From NCBI GenBank assembly GCA_002338615.1, contig DDIS01000023.1, positions 1 to 37,672 on the forward strand: 37,672 nucleotides of DNA. The letters run 5' to 3'. The DNA comes from Proteobacteria bacterium UBA1844 (GTDB lineage: Bacteria; Pseudomonadota; Gammaproteobacteria; Steroidobacterales; Woeseiaceae). The translations under genes were made by a program, and so were the position numbers. Position 1 is the first letter of the stretch; the number at the start of each line of letters is the position of its first letter. The notes under the pieces are model-generated. The model was not told the DNA's origin. It searched no databases and saw nothing but the letters and a program-made list of their open reading frames with translations. Positions 1-8,574 of the stretch are shown here, piece by piece.

Positions 1-528
1 CAGTGCGGCCCTGGCTGCAGCCAGGTTTGCTGCAGCCTGGTCACGCGCCGCGCGCGCGGCGTCGACCGTTCGTTGGCTGCTGGCACCCGATTCAAGCAGG
101 GAGTCCTGGCGCTTGAAGTTACGCTCGGTTTCGTTGGCGGCCGCCTCTGTCTGGCGCACACCCTCCTCGGCCTGCACGATCTCTTGCGGACGGTTCCCGC
201 TCAGCAGCTTGTCCCGTTCGGCCATCGCCGCCTGCAGCCCGGCCTCCGCTGCAGCCACTCTATCGTCATACGGACCGGCATCAAGTCGTGCCATTACCTC
301 GCCTGCAATGACGTTGTCGCCCTCATCGAAAGCCATCTCAGCCACGCGGCCAGGCTGGCGGAAAGACAGTTCCACTTCGCGGATGTCGACGTTGCCATAC
401 AGGCGCAGCACATCGTGATTGCTGCTGTCGCGCAGCAGCCAGAACAACAGCAGGCCTCCGACGGCAATCGCGACGACAGCGATCACAATCCAGCGCAGCT
501 TGCCGGTGAGGATGTTTGGGGTTTTCAT
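1..528 (-). CDS. HlyD-family membrane fusion protein of an efflux system (partial, C-terminus off the left edge)
   Basis: The first 176 residues are present. After a short basic N-terminus there is one membrane segment (about residues 12-32), then a barrel-sandwich lipoyl-type half-motif (LYGNVDIREVELSFRQPGRV, about 43-62) and an alanine- and glutamate-rich coiled coil (about 90-176). This is the usual order in HlyD/YbhG-type periplasmic adaptors, which link an inner-membrane exporter (ABC or MFS) to an outer-membrane channel. The start at 528 is preceded by a GGGAG-like ribosome site. The gene lies 88 bases downstream of the beta-CASP gene on the same strand and is probably the last visible member of the TetR-led operon; transporter genes would be expected beyond the left edge. 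The family is clear, the exported substrate is unknown. Confidence 0.88.
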   Translation of the reverse strand, partial: MKTPNILTGKLRWIVIAVVAIAVGGLLLFWLLRDSSNHDVLRLYGNVDIREVELSFRQPGRVAEMAFDEGDNVIAGEVMARLDAGPYDDRVAAAEAGLQAAMAERDKLLSGNRPQEIVQAEEGVRQTEAAANETERNFKRQDSLLESGASSQRTVDAARAARDQAAANLAAARAAL

Positions 529-616
529 GGATGGGCTCCCGCTCGCAATGTTTGTTCACCAGGCTTGTGGTATCGAAGTTCCCGGACTGCCTCCCGATGT
601 GCCGGCTGGATTCTCT

Positions 617-2041
617 TCAGGCGCATGTCGGTGTCGCCGCGAAATTGCACTGCACGCGCTGGCCGGGCTCGGGCACGCTCACGTCCCAGGCGCAATCAGC
701 CCGCAATCGTGCAGCGAAAGCCTCGGCCGCACTGGCTTCGCCGTGGACCACGAAGGTTTGCGCGGGGGGCTTGCGAAACTTTCCGGCCCAGGCCAGCAAG
801 GCCGGCTGGTCGGCATGCGCCGAGAGTCCGCCCACGGTGTAGACTGCCGCGCGTACCGGGACGTCGTGGCCGAAAATCCGTACCCGTTTGGCGCCATCGA
901 CCAGGCTCCGGCCCAGCGTGCCGTGGGCCTGGAATCCCGTGATCAGGACGCTGCATCCCCGCCGTGGCAGGTTGTGACGCAGGTGGTGCATGATGCGGCC
1001 GGCCGTGCACATGCCGCTGGCGGAAATGATGATGACCCCCGAGCGAATCTGATTCAGGGCCATGGATTCCTCCACGCTGCGGGTGAAATGCAGAAAGGGA
1101 AGATCCCTGCCAAGCGCGTGCCAGCCGGCGAGGTCCCGGGCGTTCTCATCGAACAGTTCCAGATGTTGCTGCGTGATCCGCGTGACCGCCGTGGCCATGG
1201 GCGAATCGACGACCAGCTTCAGTCCCGTAAGACGCCCTTCGCGAGTGAGTCGATGCAGGTGGTAGATGACTTCCTGTGTGCGGCCGACGGCGAACGCGGG
1301 AATAATCACGTTGCCGCGCTCGAGGGTGTGTTCGAGAATGGCGACGAGTTCGTCCTCGGTCGCTGCCAGATTCTTGTGCGTGCGGTTGCCGTAGGTCGAT
1401 TCGATGACCAGAATGTCGGCTTCCTCGATCGGGGTCGGATCCCTGACGATCGGCCGTCCCGGCTGACCCAGGTCGCCGCTGAAGACAAGCTTTCTCGTCT
1501 GGCCGTTCTCCGTGACCCAGACTTCAATGATGGCCGAGCCAAGGATATGCCCCGCATCACGGAAGCGGCAGCGCACGCCAGTCCCGGTTGCAAGCTCCTG
1601 GTCGTAGTCGACCGGTTGCACCTGCTGCAGGCATTCATCCGCGTCCTCGAGGGAATAAAGTGGTGTCAATGCCTCGCTCGTCCTGCCACGCGCAGGCATT
1701 GCGCCGCGCCCAGCGCGCTCGGCATCGCGCTCCTGGATTTGCGCGCTGTCCGGCAGCATGACCTTGAGCAGGTCCGCGGTTGCGGCGGTGGTATGGATGG
1801 GACCGCGAAAACCTGCGCGGGTAAGTTTGGGCAGCAGCCCGCTGTGGTCGATGTGCGCGTGGGTCAGCAGCACGAAGTCGATGGATTGCGGATCGAAGGC
1901 AAAGGGCTTGCGATTGCGCGCCGATGCATCGCGCCCGCCCTGGATCATGCCGCAGTCGACCAGGAAGCGGGTGTCCGCCGTCTCCACCAGAAAGCAGGAG
2001 CCGGTCACTTCGCGAGCCGCGCCGAGAAATGTGATGTTCAT
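617..2041 (-). CDS. Metallo-beta-lactamase/beta-CASP RNase-like protein
   Basis: A 474-residue protein of the family that includes CPSF73-like exoribonucleases and RNA-processing nucleases. The N-terminus holds the metallo-beta-lactamase core with the zinc motif HAHIDH (residues 61-66) after a GSCFLVE strand. A beta-CASP insert follows, with a VIIPAFAVGRTQEV segment, SASGMCTAGR, and near the C-terminus the GLSAHADQ motif typical of the RNA-metabolising branch. Predicted role: zinc-dependent RNA cleavage in the cytoplasm. The frame stays open upstream to 2593, but the ATG at 2041 is chosen because the homology starts there and it overlaps the preceding gene's stop in an ATGA (2038-2041). Position between a membrane protein and an efflux adaptor is unusual for an RNase and no partner is evident. 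Specific substrate unknown. Confidence 0.9.
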   Translation of the reverse strand: MNITFLGAAREVTGSCFLVETADTRFLVDCGMIQGGRDASARNRKPFAFDPQSIDFVLLTHAHIDHSGLLPKLTRAGFRGPIHTTAATADLLKVMLPDSAQIQERDAERAGRGAMPARGRTSEALTPLYSLEDADECLQQVQPVDYDQELATGTGVRCRFRDAGHILGSAIIEVWVTENGQTRKLVFSGDLGQPGRPIVRDPTPIEEADILVIESTYGNRTHKNLAATEDELVAILEHTLERGNVIIPAFAVGRTQEVIYHLHRLTREGRLTGLKLVVDSPMATAVTRITQQHLELFDENARDLAGWHALGRDLPFLHFTRSVEESMALNQIRSGVIIISASGMCTAGRIMHHLRHNLPRRGCSVLITGFQAHGTLGRSLVDGAKRVRIFGHDVPVRAAVYTVGGLSAHADQPALLAWAGKFRKPPAQTFVVHGEASAAEAFAARLRADCAWDVSVPEPGQRVQCNFAATPTCA

Positions 2042-2457
2042 GGCGCGTTCCCTTCGGGGGTTCGCAGTATTAGCAAACGCCAGGCCCCGATCGCGATACC
2101 CGCCCACACCAGGGTACGCAGGCTCATGGCGATCAGCGTGCGTTGTTCCCAGCCACCGCCGAAGTACACATGTGCGCCAAACGCTGCGAACGTGAGGGCA
2201 GTCGCTACCGCGATGGCAACAGCCAGCCCCACGGCCCAATGACGATGCATCCACAGCCCCGCTCCGGCAATGACGTAGGCAAAGCCGGCCAGAAAGTTGA
2301 ACCATAGTACGAACGGCACGTAGTGTCCGGCTGCGGCGCGCGCTGGCCCGTCGTAAAACAAGACCGCCCCGCCTTCCTTGATGGTCAAGAGACCGAAAGC
2401 CATTGCGAGCAGGGAAATCGCCCGGATCCAGACAACGCGTTTTTTGTTTGTGCTCAT
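2038..2457 (-). CDS. Small four-helix integral membrane protein, function unknown
   Basis: 139 residues with about four hydrophobic helices (roughly 10-30, 45-68, 74-94 and 105-125) and a basic N-terminus (MSTNKKRVVWIR). I do not recognise a named family. It is bracketed by 4-base ATGA overlaps: its start overlaps the tetR stop (2454-2457) and its stop overlaps the start of the beta-CASP gene (2038-2041). Translation of the three genes is therefore very likely coupled, which puts it under control of the TetR regulator. It could assist the efflux system or sense envelope stress; nothing in the sequence decides this. Confidence 0.8.
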   Translation of the reverse strand: MSTNKKRVVWIRAISLLAMAFGLLTIKEGGAVLFYDGPARAAAGHYVPFVLWFNFLAGFAYVIAGAGLWMHRHWAVGLAVAIAVATALTFAAFGAHVYFGGGWEQRTLIAMSLRTLVWAGIAIGAWRLLILRTPEGNAP

Positions 2458-3128
2458 GGCCGCTCCTTTTTGACTCGACTGACACGTTGCCGGGTAGCGG
2501 GATTTCGAGAGCCGGGAAGTCCTGCTGTCTGCTCGATACCGCGCCGGTAAATTGCAAAAACGCCAGGAGCCGCCTGGCGCAGATGGGCAACATCGCCTAG
2601 CAGCAAAGCCTGCATGACCAGCCCCTGGATCGTGCCAATGAACAGGGTGGCAGCGGCTTCGCTGTCAACCGACGGAGCCAGCTCACCGCTGGCCTTGCCC
2701 TTCTCGATCTGGAGCTGCAAGCGCTGCCGGTAGTGCTGAACCAGCGTTTGCACCATGCGCTTGGCCGGAGTGGATTCCGCACGCTGCAGTTCGCCAAACA
2801 TCATCCTGGGCACGCCCGGATGTTCGGCCACGAATGTAATGTGCGTCATGAACATTGCCTGCAGGGCATCCAGCACTGATTCGACGCCGATCACGGATCG
2901 GTCGATGCGGTCCAGCAGACGTTCAGCCACCCATTCCATGACCGACTGCCAGATGGCCTCCTTGTTGGGAAAATGCCGGAAAAGCGCGCCTTCGGTGACG
3001 TGCATGTGCTTGGCAATCGCCGCCGTCGTGATCTCGCTGGGATTCTGCGTTCCCGCAAGCTTTACGACCGACTCGACCGTGACAGCCCGGCGTTGTTCGG
3101 CAGGAAGGTTCTTAGCGCGACCGCTCAT
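2454..3128 (-). CDS. TetR/AcrR-family transcriptional regulator (operon leader)
   Basis: 224 residues. The N-terminal helix-turn-helix is clear at about residues 35-60 (ITTAAIAKHMHVTEGALFRH), followed by the FPNKEAIW turn typical of TetR proteins and a divergent all-helical ligand domain. It is the first gene of a leftward operon with the membrane protein, beta-CASP protein and HlyD adaptor. A long inverted repeat (3137-3170) sits 9 bases upstream of its start, so self-repression is likely, with release by a small ligand, the usual logic for TetR-controlled efflux. The C-terminus is basic and poorly conserved (ending VSRVKKERP). The regulator class is certain; its ligand is not. Confidence 0.92.
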   Translation of the reverse strand: MSGRAKNLPAEQRRAVTVESVVKLAGTQNPSEITTAAIAKHMHVTEGALFRHFPNKEAIWQSVMEWVAERLLDRIDRSVIGVESVLDALQAMFMTHITFVAEHPGVPRMMFGELQRAESTPAKRMVQTLVQHYRQRLQLQIEKGKASGELAPSVDSEAAATLFIGTIQGLVMQALLLGDVAHLRQAAPGVFAIYRRGIEQTAGLPGSRNPATRQRVSRVKKERP

Positions 3129-3136
3129 GATTGTCT

Positions 3137-3170
3137 CGTATAAGATAGTAAGTACTCACTATCTTATACG
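3137..3170. promoter_or_regulatory. 34-base near-perfect palindrome, probable TetR operator
   Basis: Arms of 17 bases meet at a central AGTACT. The outer 13 bases of each arm (CGTATAAGATAGT at 3137-3149 and its exact complement at 3158-3170) match perfectly, and only one pair (A/G) breaks the full 17-base symmetry. It ends 9 bases from the tetR start codon, so it must overlap the operon's leader or promoter. Size and position fit a TetR dimer or dimer-pair operator. Binding by the neighbouring TetR is inferred from location. Confidence 0.75.
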
Positions 3171-3282
3171 GGCGCAGTTGCGCTTGCAAGCCGTGGATGC
3201 GTCAGCGAGTAAGCTGTAAGCACACGCCGGGACGGTCAGATGCAGCCGTCGCCGATTATCAGATAGCGGTATGGCCCGGTAG
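3171..3282. other. Non-coding spacer
   Basis: Between the TetR operator and the end of the doubtful small ORF. I see no convincing ORF, terminator or repeat here. If the ORF at 3283-3525 is not real, the non-coding stretch extends to 3521 (about 390 bases including the operator). Confidence 0.4.
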
Positions 3283-3525
3283 TTACTCTCGGCTGATACC
3301 AGCTGCCTGCCAGGCATCGTTAATGCAAAGTTCTAGTAACTGTGTACGTTGGGTCAGTAGCTGACATCTTACTGCAACCAGGGCGTTGGGCCGCTTCTGC
3401 CTCGACCCGTTGGAAGAATTGCCTCGCAATCTTTGGCTGGGTGCAGATCGGTTGTCACGGCCAAAGTCGGCGGCGTTAGCACAGTAAGTACGCGACAGCT
3501 GATGTTCATGTCGCGCTCCGGTCAT
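3283..3525 (-). CDS. Doubtful small ORF, hypothetical
   Basis: An 80-residue frame whose ATG overlaps the stop of the upstream gene in an ATGA (3522-3525), the same coupling seen elsewhere in this window. That is its only support. The product is polar, Arg- and Ser-rich, with no signal peptide, membrane segment or recognised motif, and the composition looks like translated non-coding DNA. It could be a decayed gene end. I would not rely on it without homologues. Confidence 0.2.
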   Translation of the reverse strand: MTGARHEHQLSRTYCANAADFGRDNRSAPSQRLRGNSSNGSRQKRPNALVAVRCQLLTQRTQLLELCINDAWQAAGISRE

Positions 3526-4283
3526 TCGAGATCCGGTTCCGGGTCGATTCCCTGCGACTCGAGATAGCGTTCGTACAGGTGCCGCCGGATTATTCTTTCA
3601 CTTTCACTCTTCGGTCCACCAAAGCGGGCCGGTGAAATCAGCTTATCCGTGTCTAATTCCAACAAAAGGTGGTATCTCCTGTCTGACGCCAATGGCATCA
3701 GCCGAAATGTCGACTCTAGTGATTCCAGCGAGAAATCGGCAGCTAATGCAAAGAATTCGTACTTACCTTTCGTATCAACCCGGTCACCGAGTGGGCGCAT
3801 CGTGGTCGCATCAAGCCCGGCCATGGATACACTTCGGCCCGATGTTGGATCATAGACATACTTTGTCCCAAAAATTGATACGCCAACCAGTAAATTGTAA
3901 GTTTCGTCAGCAAACTGGGGCGAAAGTCCCTGCGCGGTTAAATCGGCCCTCGAGACGGGTTGATCAAGCATCGAGCCGGTCCAGATAAGCCCAGGAGAAT
4001 CTTTTTCATGCTTTAGATCCCTGCGTACTACATTGACATATGAATCATCAAAAAAGCTGACGCGAAATTCTTTTGCATGACGTAGAACACCAACGTCAAC
4101 GAGAACAAGTCGGTACCTTTGGGCAAAGTAAACCTGGCGCTTAAGTTCGTCCGCATTGGCGGCCGCGACCTGTTGTTCTTCTGCTGCAGGAACTGCAATC
4201 AGAAACTCGGGAAGCCCGGATACAGTGGCACTGGGCATCTTGACTAATACAACCACAAGCGAAATCAGGATGGCCTGTTTCAT
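3522..4283 (-). CDS. Exported protein of unknown function
   Basis: 253 residues from the ATG at 4283. This start is preferred over an upstream in-frame one at 4328 because an AGGGGG ribosome site lies just upstream and it places a signal peptide at the N-terminus (MKQAILISLVVVLVKMPSATVSG). The mature part is soluble and mixed alpha/beta, with a charged acidic C-terminus (ESQGIDPEPDLE). There is no recognised domain. Its coding DNA is visibly richer in A+T than neighbouring genes (parts of 3841-4080 fall below 40% GC), which hints at transfer or a fast-evolving orphan. A periplasmic location is inferred from the signal sequence. Confidence 0.65.
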   Translation of the reverse strand: MKQAILISLVVVLVKMPSATVSGLPEFLIAVPAAEEQQVAAANADELKRQVYFAQRYRLVLVDVGVLRHAKEFRVSFFDDSYVNVVRRDLKHEKDSPGLIWTGSMLDQPVSRADLTAQGLSPQFADETYNLLVGVSIFGTKYVYDPTSGRSVSMAGLDATTMRPLGDRVDTKGKYEFFALAADFSLESLESTFRLMPLASDRRYHLLLELDTDKLISPARFGGPKSESERIIRRHLYERYLESQGIDPEPDLE

Positions 4284-4384
4284 TGCCGCATACCCCCTGC
4301 CGTTGACGACCCTGGTCACCGTAAGCAATAACCTGTGACATCAATGTCTGACATTCCGTAGTCCACCGTCCCGACCAAATTAAA

Positions 4385-4400
4385 GACACTCACTAGTGTC
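4385..4400. repeat. Short inverted repeat upstream of the orphan exported protein
   Basis: GACACT and AGTGTC flank four bases; the inner CACTAGTG is also a perfect 8-base palindrome. It lies about 100 bases upstream of the start at 4283 in a 228-base AT-rich spacer (4284-4511) that otherwise shows nothing recognisable. It could be an operator. Chance cannot be excluded at this length. Confidence 0.3.
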
Positions 4401-4511
4401 CCGTACAGTTATACAGAGTCGACGCAATATAAATCCTGGCCCGCAATTTTAAGGCTCGTTCCCGGCTCGCCAACAGCCTAAAAGACGACGGCGGGGTTTG
4501 CACACCTTGAG

Positions 4512-4913
4512 TTATTTCTTGTTCTTGTCATCCCAGATTTTTGGCTCCCACAATTCGATCTTGTTGCCCTCGGGGTCCATGATCCATGCGAACACTCCGT
4601 TTTCGTGATACTCCGGGCCTTGCAGTATGTCGATGCCCGCGCCGGTCAGTTGCCGGACCAGTGCCTCCATGTCGTCGACGCGGTAGTTGATCATGAAGGT
4701 CGACTGACTGGGACTAAACCAGTCACTGCCACGGTCGGCGACACGCCATACGGTTGCTCCCTTATCCTCAGCTGTGTCGTTTTGCCACTCGAGTACGGCG
4801 GCGCCAAAATCCTCCAGGCGCATACCCAGGTGCTTCTCGTACCATTCCGACAAGGTTTTTCCGTCGCCTTGCGACAGAAAGAACACACCACCGATGCCAG
4901 TTACTTTAGCCAT
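4512..4913 (-). CDS. VOC-superfamily (glyoxalase/bleomycin-resistance-like) protein
   Basis: 133 residues with two beta-alpha-beta-beta-beta modules of the vicinal oxygen chelate fold. The second module shows the family pattern MINYRVDDMEALVRQL and ends with FAWIMDPEGNKIELWEP, in which the Glu of IELWEP is the usual metal ligand. Such proteins are metal-dependent lyases, isomerases, dioxygenases or binding proteins; this short single-domain form often carries only a general annotation. It is transcribed away from the FAD oxidoreductase at 5199 across a 285-base gap. Substrate unknown. Confidence 0.85.
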   Translation of the reverse strand: MAKVTGIGGVFFLSQGDGKTLSEWYEKHLGMRLEDFGAAVLEWQNDTAEDKGATVWRVADRGSDWFSPSQSTFMINYRVDDMEALVRQLTGAGIDILQGPEYHENGVFAWIMDPEGNKIELWEPKIWDDKNKK

Positions 4914-5198
4914 ACCTTATTCTCCCTGTGCCGGAGCAAGGCGGTCCGCGACCACGCAGCGGCGTGTGATTACCGTCGCGACATGCAACGGCGCGTTGCG
5001 AATCCTCATTCCGAGTGTTTGCGTCCCGTCTGCTATCAATCATTATAGCCACTCACTCACCAATCGCTTTTCCAAGCACGCCGCTTTTACAAGCAATGCT
5101 GCTGTGCCATGGCCGGGTGTCGATGATAGTCTGCCGCTATACGCTCCGGGACCGAAATTCCAGGCCGCCAAGGGCCGCAGGATTCAATAGTCAGCATT
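4914..5198. other. Divergent intergenic region
   Basis: 285 bases between the VOC gene (leftward) and the FAD oxidoreductase (rightward). It must hold at least one promoter for each direction. I could not identify a strong -35/-10 pair, hairpin or repeat. Confidence 0.4.
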
Positions 5199-6548
5199 AT
5201 GGAACTGCAGAAAAATACGGTTAGCCAAACCTGGGATCGGCCACTTGTAGTGCCCGGGAAGATTCCCGCACAGGCTGATGTCGTTGTCATCGGTGGCGGC
5301 ATCGTCGGCATCTGCACGGCCTGGTTTCTCGCACGCCAGGGCGTTGGCGTCGTCGTCTGCGAGAAGGGGCACATCGCCGGCGAACAATCGGGACGCAACT
5401 GGGGCTGGGTGCGACAACAAGGCCGCGACCCACGCGAGTTGCCGATGATCATGGAGAGCCTGCGTATCTGGCGCAGCTTCAAGGAACAGACCGGTGAGGA
5501 CACGGGTTTTGTTGAGGGCGGTTGCCTGTTTTCCGCGAGCAACGACCGGGAACTTGCTGAATTCGCTGCCTGGGTAGAGCTTGCAAAAACCGCGGGGCTC
5601 GACACCCGGCTTATCACCGGCGACGAACTGGCCAAACTCGTGCCCGGCGCTGCGAGCCACTGGCCAGGCGCCATGTACACGGCCAGCGACGGTCGCGCGG
5701 AACCGCACAAAGCGACGCCTGCATTTGCACGCGTAGCTACAAAGGCAGGCGCGAAGGTGTTAACAGGCTGCGCGGTGCGGGGCCTCGACCTTGCTGCCGG
5801 CCAGGTTGCCGGCGTTGTGACTGAGCACGGTCGCATCAGGACCAGCACGGTACTGTGCGCGGGTGGCGCATGGACATCATTGTTTTGCCGTTCTCTCGGC
5901 ATCGACCTGCCACAACTGAAAGTGCGCGGTACTGTCGTACGAACCGCGCCCGCGCCGAACGTACTCGACGGCAACCTGTTCGACACGCGTCTCGGTATTC
6001 GCCGCCGCGCCGACGGTGGCTACACGATTGCGCCCGGTGCGATCCTGGATCATCCGATAACGCCAGACTCGTTTCGCTATTTTTTCAAGTTCCTGCGCGC
6101 CCTGACCATGGACTGGCACCTGGTGCGCTTGTCTTGCGGCCGTGCATTCATCGACGAGTGGCGTACTCCGGTGTCCTGGCCACTGGATCAATGTTCGCCC
6201 TTCGAAAAGGCACGTGTGCTGAACCCGGAACCAAACCTGGCCGCGATCCGGTGTTTGCGCAAGGACCTCGCGAAAGTTTTTCCGTCACTTGCAGAGATTG
6301 AATTCGTCGAAAGCTGGGCGGGCATGATCGAATCCACGCCGGACATCGTACCGGTCATCGATGCAAGCAGGATTCCGGGCTTTTATATTGCAACAGGCTT
6401 TAGCGGACACGGCTTTGGCATCGGGCCCGGCGCCGGCAAAGCGATTGCCGCAATGCTCACCGGCACGGACAGCGGCATCGATCTTACGCCCATGCGGCTT
6501 GCCCGTTTTTTCGATGGCAGTCCTATTCGGCCACTTTCCTCTATTTGA
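5199..6548 (+). CDS. FAD-dependent oxidoreductase of the DAO (D-amino-acid oxidase/DadA) family
   Basis: 449 residues. The N-terminal dinucleotide-binding motif is VVVIGGGIVGICTAWFLARQ (about residues 28-47), followed by an acidic strand end and EQSGRNWGWVRQQGRD (62-77), a signature seen in one branch of these enzymes. The C-terminus carries ATGFSGHGFGIGPGAGKAIA, the second FAD contact. The family oxidises amines or amino acids, such as D-amino acids, sarcosine or proline derivatives, passing electrons to oxygen or quinones. No signal peptide is present. It lies 34 bases upstream of the S9 peptidase on the same strand, which suggests a peptide or amino-acid catabolic unit. Exact substrate unknown. 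Confidence 0.88.
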   Translation: MELQKNTVSQTWDRPLVVPGKIPAQADVVVIGGGIVGICTAWFLARQGVGVVVCEKGHIAGEQSGRNWGWVRQQGRDPRELPMIMESLRIWRSFKEQTGEDTGFVEGGCLFSASNDRELAEFAAWVELAKTAGLDTRLITGDELAKLVPGAASHWPGAMYTASDGRAEPHKATPAFARVATKAGAKVLTGCAVRGLDLAAGQVAGVVTEHGRIRTSTVLCAGGAWTSLFCRSLGIDLPQLKVRGTVVRTAPAPNVLDGNLFDTRLGIRRRADGGYTIAPGAILDHPITPDSFRYFFKFLRALTMDWHLVRLSCGRAFIDEWRTPVSWPLDQCSPFEKARVLNPEPNLAAIRCLRKDLAKVFPSLAEIEFVESWAGMIESTPDIVPVIDASRIPGFYIATGFSGHGFGIGPGAGKAIAAMLTGTDSGIDLTPMRLARFFDGSPIRPLSSI

Positions 6549-6582
6549 AACTCACGAATTCACACCGGGACGGTAATTCCAG

Positions 6583-8574
6583 ATGCTCATTAAAATTCGC
6601 GCGCAGCTTGTTCTACTCCTTGCGATCACACTGTTCTGTATTTCGGTGGCCAGCGCGCGGGAGGCGGCTGTCAGCATTGATAAACGGCCGCTTGCGCTTG
6701 CGGACATGCAATCCATGCATACACCGGGCGCGCCGCAACTGTCCCCGGACGGCAGCAGAATTGCATTCGCAATCGACGACCAGCTGTACTTGTTGGCAAA
6801 GTCCGACTCCGAAGCGCGAGCAATTACGGCGGATGACCACAGTGCCTACGCACCGCGATGGTCGGCTGACGGCCACTGGCTGTACTTTCTTTCCGATCGC
6901 AGTGGTATGAACCAGGTCTGGAAGTTGCCGGCATTGATGCAAGGTGCTGCCGTACAGGTGACCGATTCTGCGTTCGGCATTTATTCGCTCTTACTGTCGC
7001 CTGACGAAACGCGCCTCTTGCTGGTTGCCGCTGCTGAAGACCTCGTGGAAGCAGAGGACAGCGAAGAAGCCGAGCCTGTCGTGATCAAGCGTCGGCAATT
7101 CAAACGGGACCAGGACAGCGCGTACATTACCGAGGCACAGATCAGCCATCTGTATGCCCTCGACATTGCAAGCGGCGCATTGCGAGCAATCACCAACGAT
7201 GCGTTTGAGGAGACGGAACCGGCCTGGTCACCGGATGGGCAAGCGGTGGTCTTTGTCAGCAACCGCAGCGCCGATGCGGAGGCGGGCTACAGCAATAATC
7301 TCTGGCTGGTACCGGCGGGCACGGCGACCGGCGACGTCTCACTCACGCAACTCACCAACGACGGCGCCACGAAGCAAGCGCCTGCGTTCCGGCCGGACGG
7401 CAAGGAAATCGCGTTTATCACGGCCGAGGATGGCGTCTATGGCCAGCAGCGCCTCGCGGTCGTTCCCGCGAGCGGTGGCGAGCCGCGCATTCTGACCGCG
7501 GCGCTGGATCGCTGGGTAAGTGCGTTTCAGTATTCCGATGACGGTGCATGGATTTATTTCATTTACGATGATTCAGGCGCCAGTCACTTCGCGCGCGTGC
7601 GCGTCAGGGACGCAAAGATTGAACCCCTGATTTCAAGTGACGTGGCTACCTGGGCGTTTCATGTACGCGGCAAGCATGTGGCACTTAACCTGAATAACGC
7701 CAACGATCTTCCTGATATCTACACACTTGAGGGCAAAAAGCTCCAGCGCCGCACAATCTCGAACGCCGGATTTCTGCAGTCCGTGGCCGTTGCCCCGAAG
7801 ACGAAGCATTCGTTCCAGGGCCCGGACGGCACCGTTGTAGAGGCGTTTATCACGACGCCCGCCAACTACCGCGCCGGACAGCGTTACCCGACGATCCTGA
7901 ACCTGCACGGTGGGCCGGTGGGTCAGTTTGCGTTCGGTTTCGACTTTGGCACCCAGTACTACGCGGCACGCGGCTACGTCGTGGTCGAGCCGAATCCGCG
8001 CGGCTCGACCGGACGCGGTCAGGCATTCATCCGTGCCATCTACAGGACCTGGGGCACCACGGACTACCCCGACGTCATCGCGGCGGTCGATTACGCCATC
8101 AATGCGGGTCTCGCGGACCCGAACCGGCTGGCGGTCACCGGTTATTCCTACGGTGGCTACCTGACCAATACCGTCATTACGCGCACGACGCGCTTCAGGG
8201 CGGCGGCGTCCGGCGCTGGCCACAGCCTGATCGCGGCCAACTTTGGCCACGACATGTATCAACAATGGTATAGCTGGGAACTGGGTCCGCCGTGGGAAAA
8301 CCGCGCTCGCTACGATTCGCTGTCGCCCCTGTTACGCGCCGGCGAGGTTACAACGCCGACCCTGTTTCTCGGCGGTGAGCTGGACTGGAACGTGCCACTT
8401 CTGAATGCCGAGTTGTTCTACCAGTCGCTCAGGGTGAACGGCGTGGACGCGGAACTTGTCGTGTACCCGGGCGTGCACCACGGTGGCTGGCCCCAGAAAT
8501 TCGAGATGGACTATTTGCAACGCGTTGCCGACTGGTTTGATCACTACCTTGATGCACAGGTGTCGTCAAAGTAG
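6583..8574 (+). CDS. Exported S9-family peptidase (prolyl-oligopeptidase/acylaminoacyl-peptidase type)
   Basis: 663 residues. A signal peptide (about 1-25, ending SVASA) is followed by an N-terminal beta-propeller with repeated LSPDGSRIAF/WSPDGQAVVF units, then an alpha/beta-hydrolase domain. The catalytic triad is visible: Ser522 in GYSYGGY, Asp601 in GGELDWNVP and His633 in YPGVHHGGW. An LHGGP oxyanion motif is at about 441-445. Enzymes of this type cut short peptides after the propeller filters substrate size. The predicted site is the periplasm. It follows the FAD oxidoreductase and probably shares its transcript. Its 3' end overlaps the convergent depolymerase gene by 9 bases. Confidence 0.93.
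   Translation: MLIKIRAQLVLLLAITLFCISVASAREAAVSIDKRPLALADMQSMHTPGAPQLSPDGSRIAFAIDDQLYLLAKSDSEARAITADDHSAYAPRWSADGHWLYFLSDRSGMNQVWKLPALMQGAAVQVTDSAFGIYSLLLSPDETRLLLVAAAEDLVEAEDSEEAEPVVIKRRQFKRDQDSAYITEAQISHLYALDIASGALRAITNDAFEETEPAWSPDGQAVVFVSNRSADAEAGYSNNLWLVPAGTATGDVSLTQLTNDGATKQAPAFRPDGKEIAFITAEDGVYGQQRLAVVPASGGEPRILTAALDRWVSAFQYSDDGAWIYFIYDDSGASHFARVRVRDAKIEPLISSDVATWAFHVRGKHVALNLNNANDLPDIYTLEGKKLQRRTISNAGFLQSVAVAPKTKHSFQGPDGTVVEAFITTPANYRAGQRYPTILNLHGGPVGQFAFGFDFGTQYYAARGYVVVEPNPRGSTGRGQAFIRAIYRTWGTTDYPDVIAAVDYAINAGLADPNRLAVTGYSYGGYLTNTVITRTTRFRAAASGAGHSLIAANFGHDMYQQWYSWELGPPWENRARYDSLSPLLRAGEVTTPTLFLGGELDWNVPLLNAELFYQSLRVNGVDAELVVYPGVHHGGWPQKFEMDYLQRVADWFDHYLDAQVSSK

Noticed and set aside
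419..2242. Long open frame of 607 codons on the plus strand
   Set aside because: It is antisense to the beta-CASP gene, whose zinc motif, length and coupling are convincing. GC-rich DNA gives long antisense frames, and the translation has no recognised domain.
2042..2593. 184-residue N-terminal extension of the beta-CASP protein
   Set aside because: It lies across the membrane protein gene and part of tetR, has no homology-like pattern, and the ATG at 2041 has the expected ATGA overlap.
4385..4400. Inverted repeat considered as an insertion-sequence end
   Set aside because: No transposase, matching far end or target duplication was found nearby.
7633..8265. 210-codon minus-strand frame in the S9 peptidase gene
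   Set aside because: Antisense to the catalytic domain, whose triad is clear on the plus strand.
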